Shown piece after piece: positions 63,172 to 64,000 of a stretch of 64,000 nucleotides of DNA. The stretch spans positions 37,258,399-37,322,398 of the forward strand of contig CM022951.1 in the NCBI GenBank assembly GCA_012931725.1. The letters run 5' to 3'. This DNA comes from Litsea cubeba (Eukaryota; Streptophyta; Magnoliopsida; Laurales; Lauraceae). The position numbers were made by a program, and so were the translations under genes. Each line of letters opens with the position of its first letter. Position 1 is the stretch's first letter. A model generated the notes under the pieces. The model saw nothing but the letters and a program-made list of their open reading frames with translations. It was not told the origin of the DNA and did not search any database.

Positions 63172-64000
63172 CTACGGTTTAGGAGAGTGAGTAACTCCTA
63201 ACTTTTTCCGGAGATACTCGAAGACTTCCTTTGGCAGAGGTTTCGTGAAAATATCAGCCACTTGCTCAGTTGTTGGAACATACTCCAACTTGACCTCTCC
63301 ATCAGCAACTTTATCTTTAAGAAAATGATAACGAATTGCTACATGCTTTGTGCGAGAGTGCTGAACAGGATTCTTAGATATATGAATTGCACTCGTGTTG
63401 TCACATAGGATCGGCGTAGGATCCGTTGTAGGAACTCCTAGATCAGAGAGCATTTGCCGCATCCATAACACTTGCGCACAACAAGTTGCCGCTGCAATAT
63501 ATTCCGCTTCCGCTGTCGAAAGGGATACTGAGTCTTGCTTCTTACTATGCCAAGCAACTAATCTTTCTCCAAGATAAAATGCGCCGCCGCTAGTACTCTT
63601 GCGATCATCTACGCATCCAGCCCAATCGGCATCAGAATATGCAACTAGAGTGAAGGATTTGCCTTTGGGATACCAGATACCAAGCTCCATAGTACCTTTC
63701 AGATATCGAAAGATTCTTTTCACTGCTGTAAGGTGCGTTTCAGTTGGTGCTGCTTGAAAACGTGCAACCATACATACTGCTTGTAGAAGATCTGGTCTTG
63801 TTGCAGTCAAGTAGAGCAAGCTTCCTATCATAGAGCGATAGGTGGTATGATCAACGGACGAGGCCTTATCATCTTTGCTAAGCTTCGTGTTCGTTGTCAT
63901 TGGTGTGCTCACTGGCTTGCTGTCTTCCATATTGAACCGTTTCAGCATTTCCTTAATGTACTTCAATTGTGATATGAAGATGCCATGTTTCAGCTGCTGA
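63172..64000 (-). CDS. Sirevirus-type Pol, C-terminal part (RT end and RNase H)
   Basis: 276 codons are open to the window edge, ending HSPKP and a stop at 63172. Visible: the RT tail (KRFNMEDSKPVSTPM, YRSMIGSLLYLTATRPDL), the RNase H core (AYSDADWAGC, KSTSGGAFYLG, STAEAEYIAAATC), CDNTSAIHISKNPV, RTKHVAIRYHFLKD, and the C-terminus. No breaks in the visible part, so this copy may be recent. It acts in cDNA synthesis in cytoplasmic particles; the rest lies beyond 64000. Confidence 0.92.
   Translation of the reverse strand, partial: QQLKHGIFISQLKYIKEMLKRFNMEDSKPVSTPMTTNTKLSKDDKASSVDHTTYRSMIGSLLYLTATRPDLLQAVCMVARFQAAPTETHLTAVKRIFRYLKGTMELGIWYPKGKSFTLVAYSDADWAGCVDDRKSTSGGAFYLGERLVAWHSKKQDSVSLSTAEAEYIAAATCCAQVLWMRQMLSDLGVPTTDPTPILCDNTSAIHISKNPVQHSRTKHVAIRYHFLKDKVADGEVKLEYVPTTEQVADIFTKPLPKEVFEYLRKKLGVTHSPKP

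Larger units (their letters stand above)
61591..64000 (-). mobile_element. Sirevirus-type copia element, 3' end only
   Basis: On the minus strand: end of pol (64000-63172), a ~310-bp spacer with several polypurine-like blocks, then the 3' LTR (62858-61591). It is inserted in the integrase region of B1 after CAGTT (61586-61590); the other copy of any target duplication is outside the window. Sirevirus identity is from the pol C-terminus (TTEQVADIFTKPLPKEVFEY) and the repeated polypurine blocks. Confidence 0.85.

Overview
This window is flowering-plant nuclear DNA and consists almost entirely of nested LTR retrotransposons. The evidence for a plant is the set of families: a Ty3/gypsy Tat-lineage element (called A below), a Ty3/gypsy chromovirus of the Tekay/Del type (B), a Sirevirus-type Ty1/copia element, other copia elements, and one exon of the photorespiratory enzyme serine:glyoxylate aminotransferase. 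Nothing narrows the species. I found no intact host gene, rRNA, tRNA gene or CRISPR array. Lineage names come from recognised protein motifs, not from a database search.

Layout. 1-16888: two Tat-lineage units on the minus strand in tandem (gag / leader / LTR / gag / leader / LTR). Only gag and the first residues of protease remain; one unit has long open frames, the other is broken by many indels. 16889-33850: apparently the 3' half of another family-A element on the plus strand. It carries tandem arrays, a decayed five-exon plant-mobile-domain (PMD) gene on the opposite strand with its own TATA box, more tandem repeats, a polypurine tract and the 3' LTR (31307-33850). A minus-strand copia element (23625-31295, target duplication GAGGG) sits in that polypurine tract. 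33851-36108: remnant of a plus-strand copia element. 36109-42236: low-copy and A-rich DNA with a duplicated gene-like fragment, a pair of diverged direct repeats and an AGT1 exon.

42237-64000 is a stack of insertions. A family-A LTR was entered by Tekay element B1 (plus strand). B1 was entered by a second Tekay element B2 (minus strand, 48309-59601, target duplication CAAGG), and B1 was also cut by a Sirevirus (from 61591, minus strand, running off the window). B2 is the only apparently intact autonomous element: it has one 1602-codon gag-pol frame with chromodomain, a primer-binding site, a polypurine tract and two 3.16-kb LTRs that differ at only about ten sites by eye.

The points most worth a second look are: the intron-containing antisense PMD gene inside a Tat element; the copia element whose two ends do not match, each being an inverted duplication, yet which has a target duplication; a predicted leader intron in the Tekay elements that would remove the primer-binding site; and palindrome-rich tandem arrays in several LTRs.
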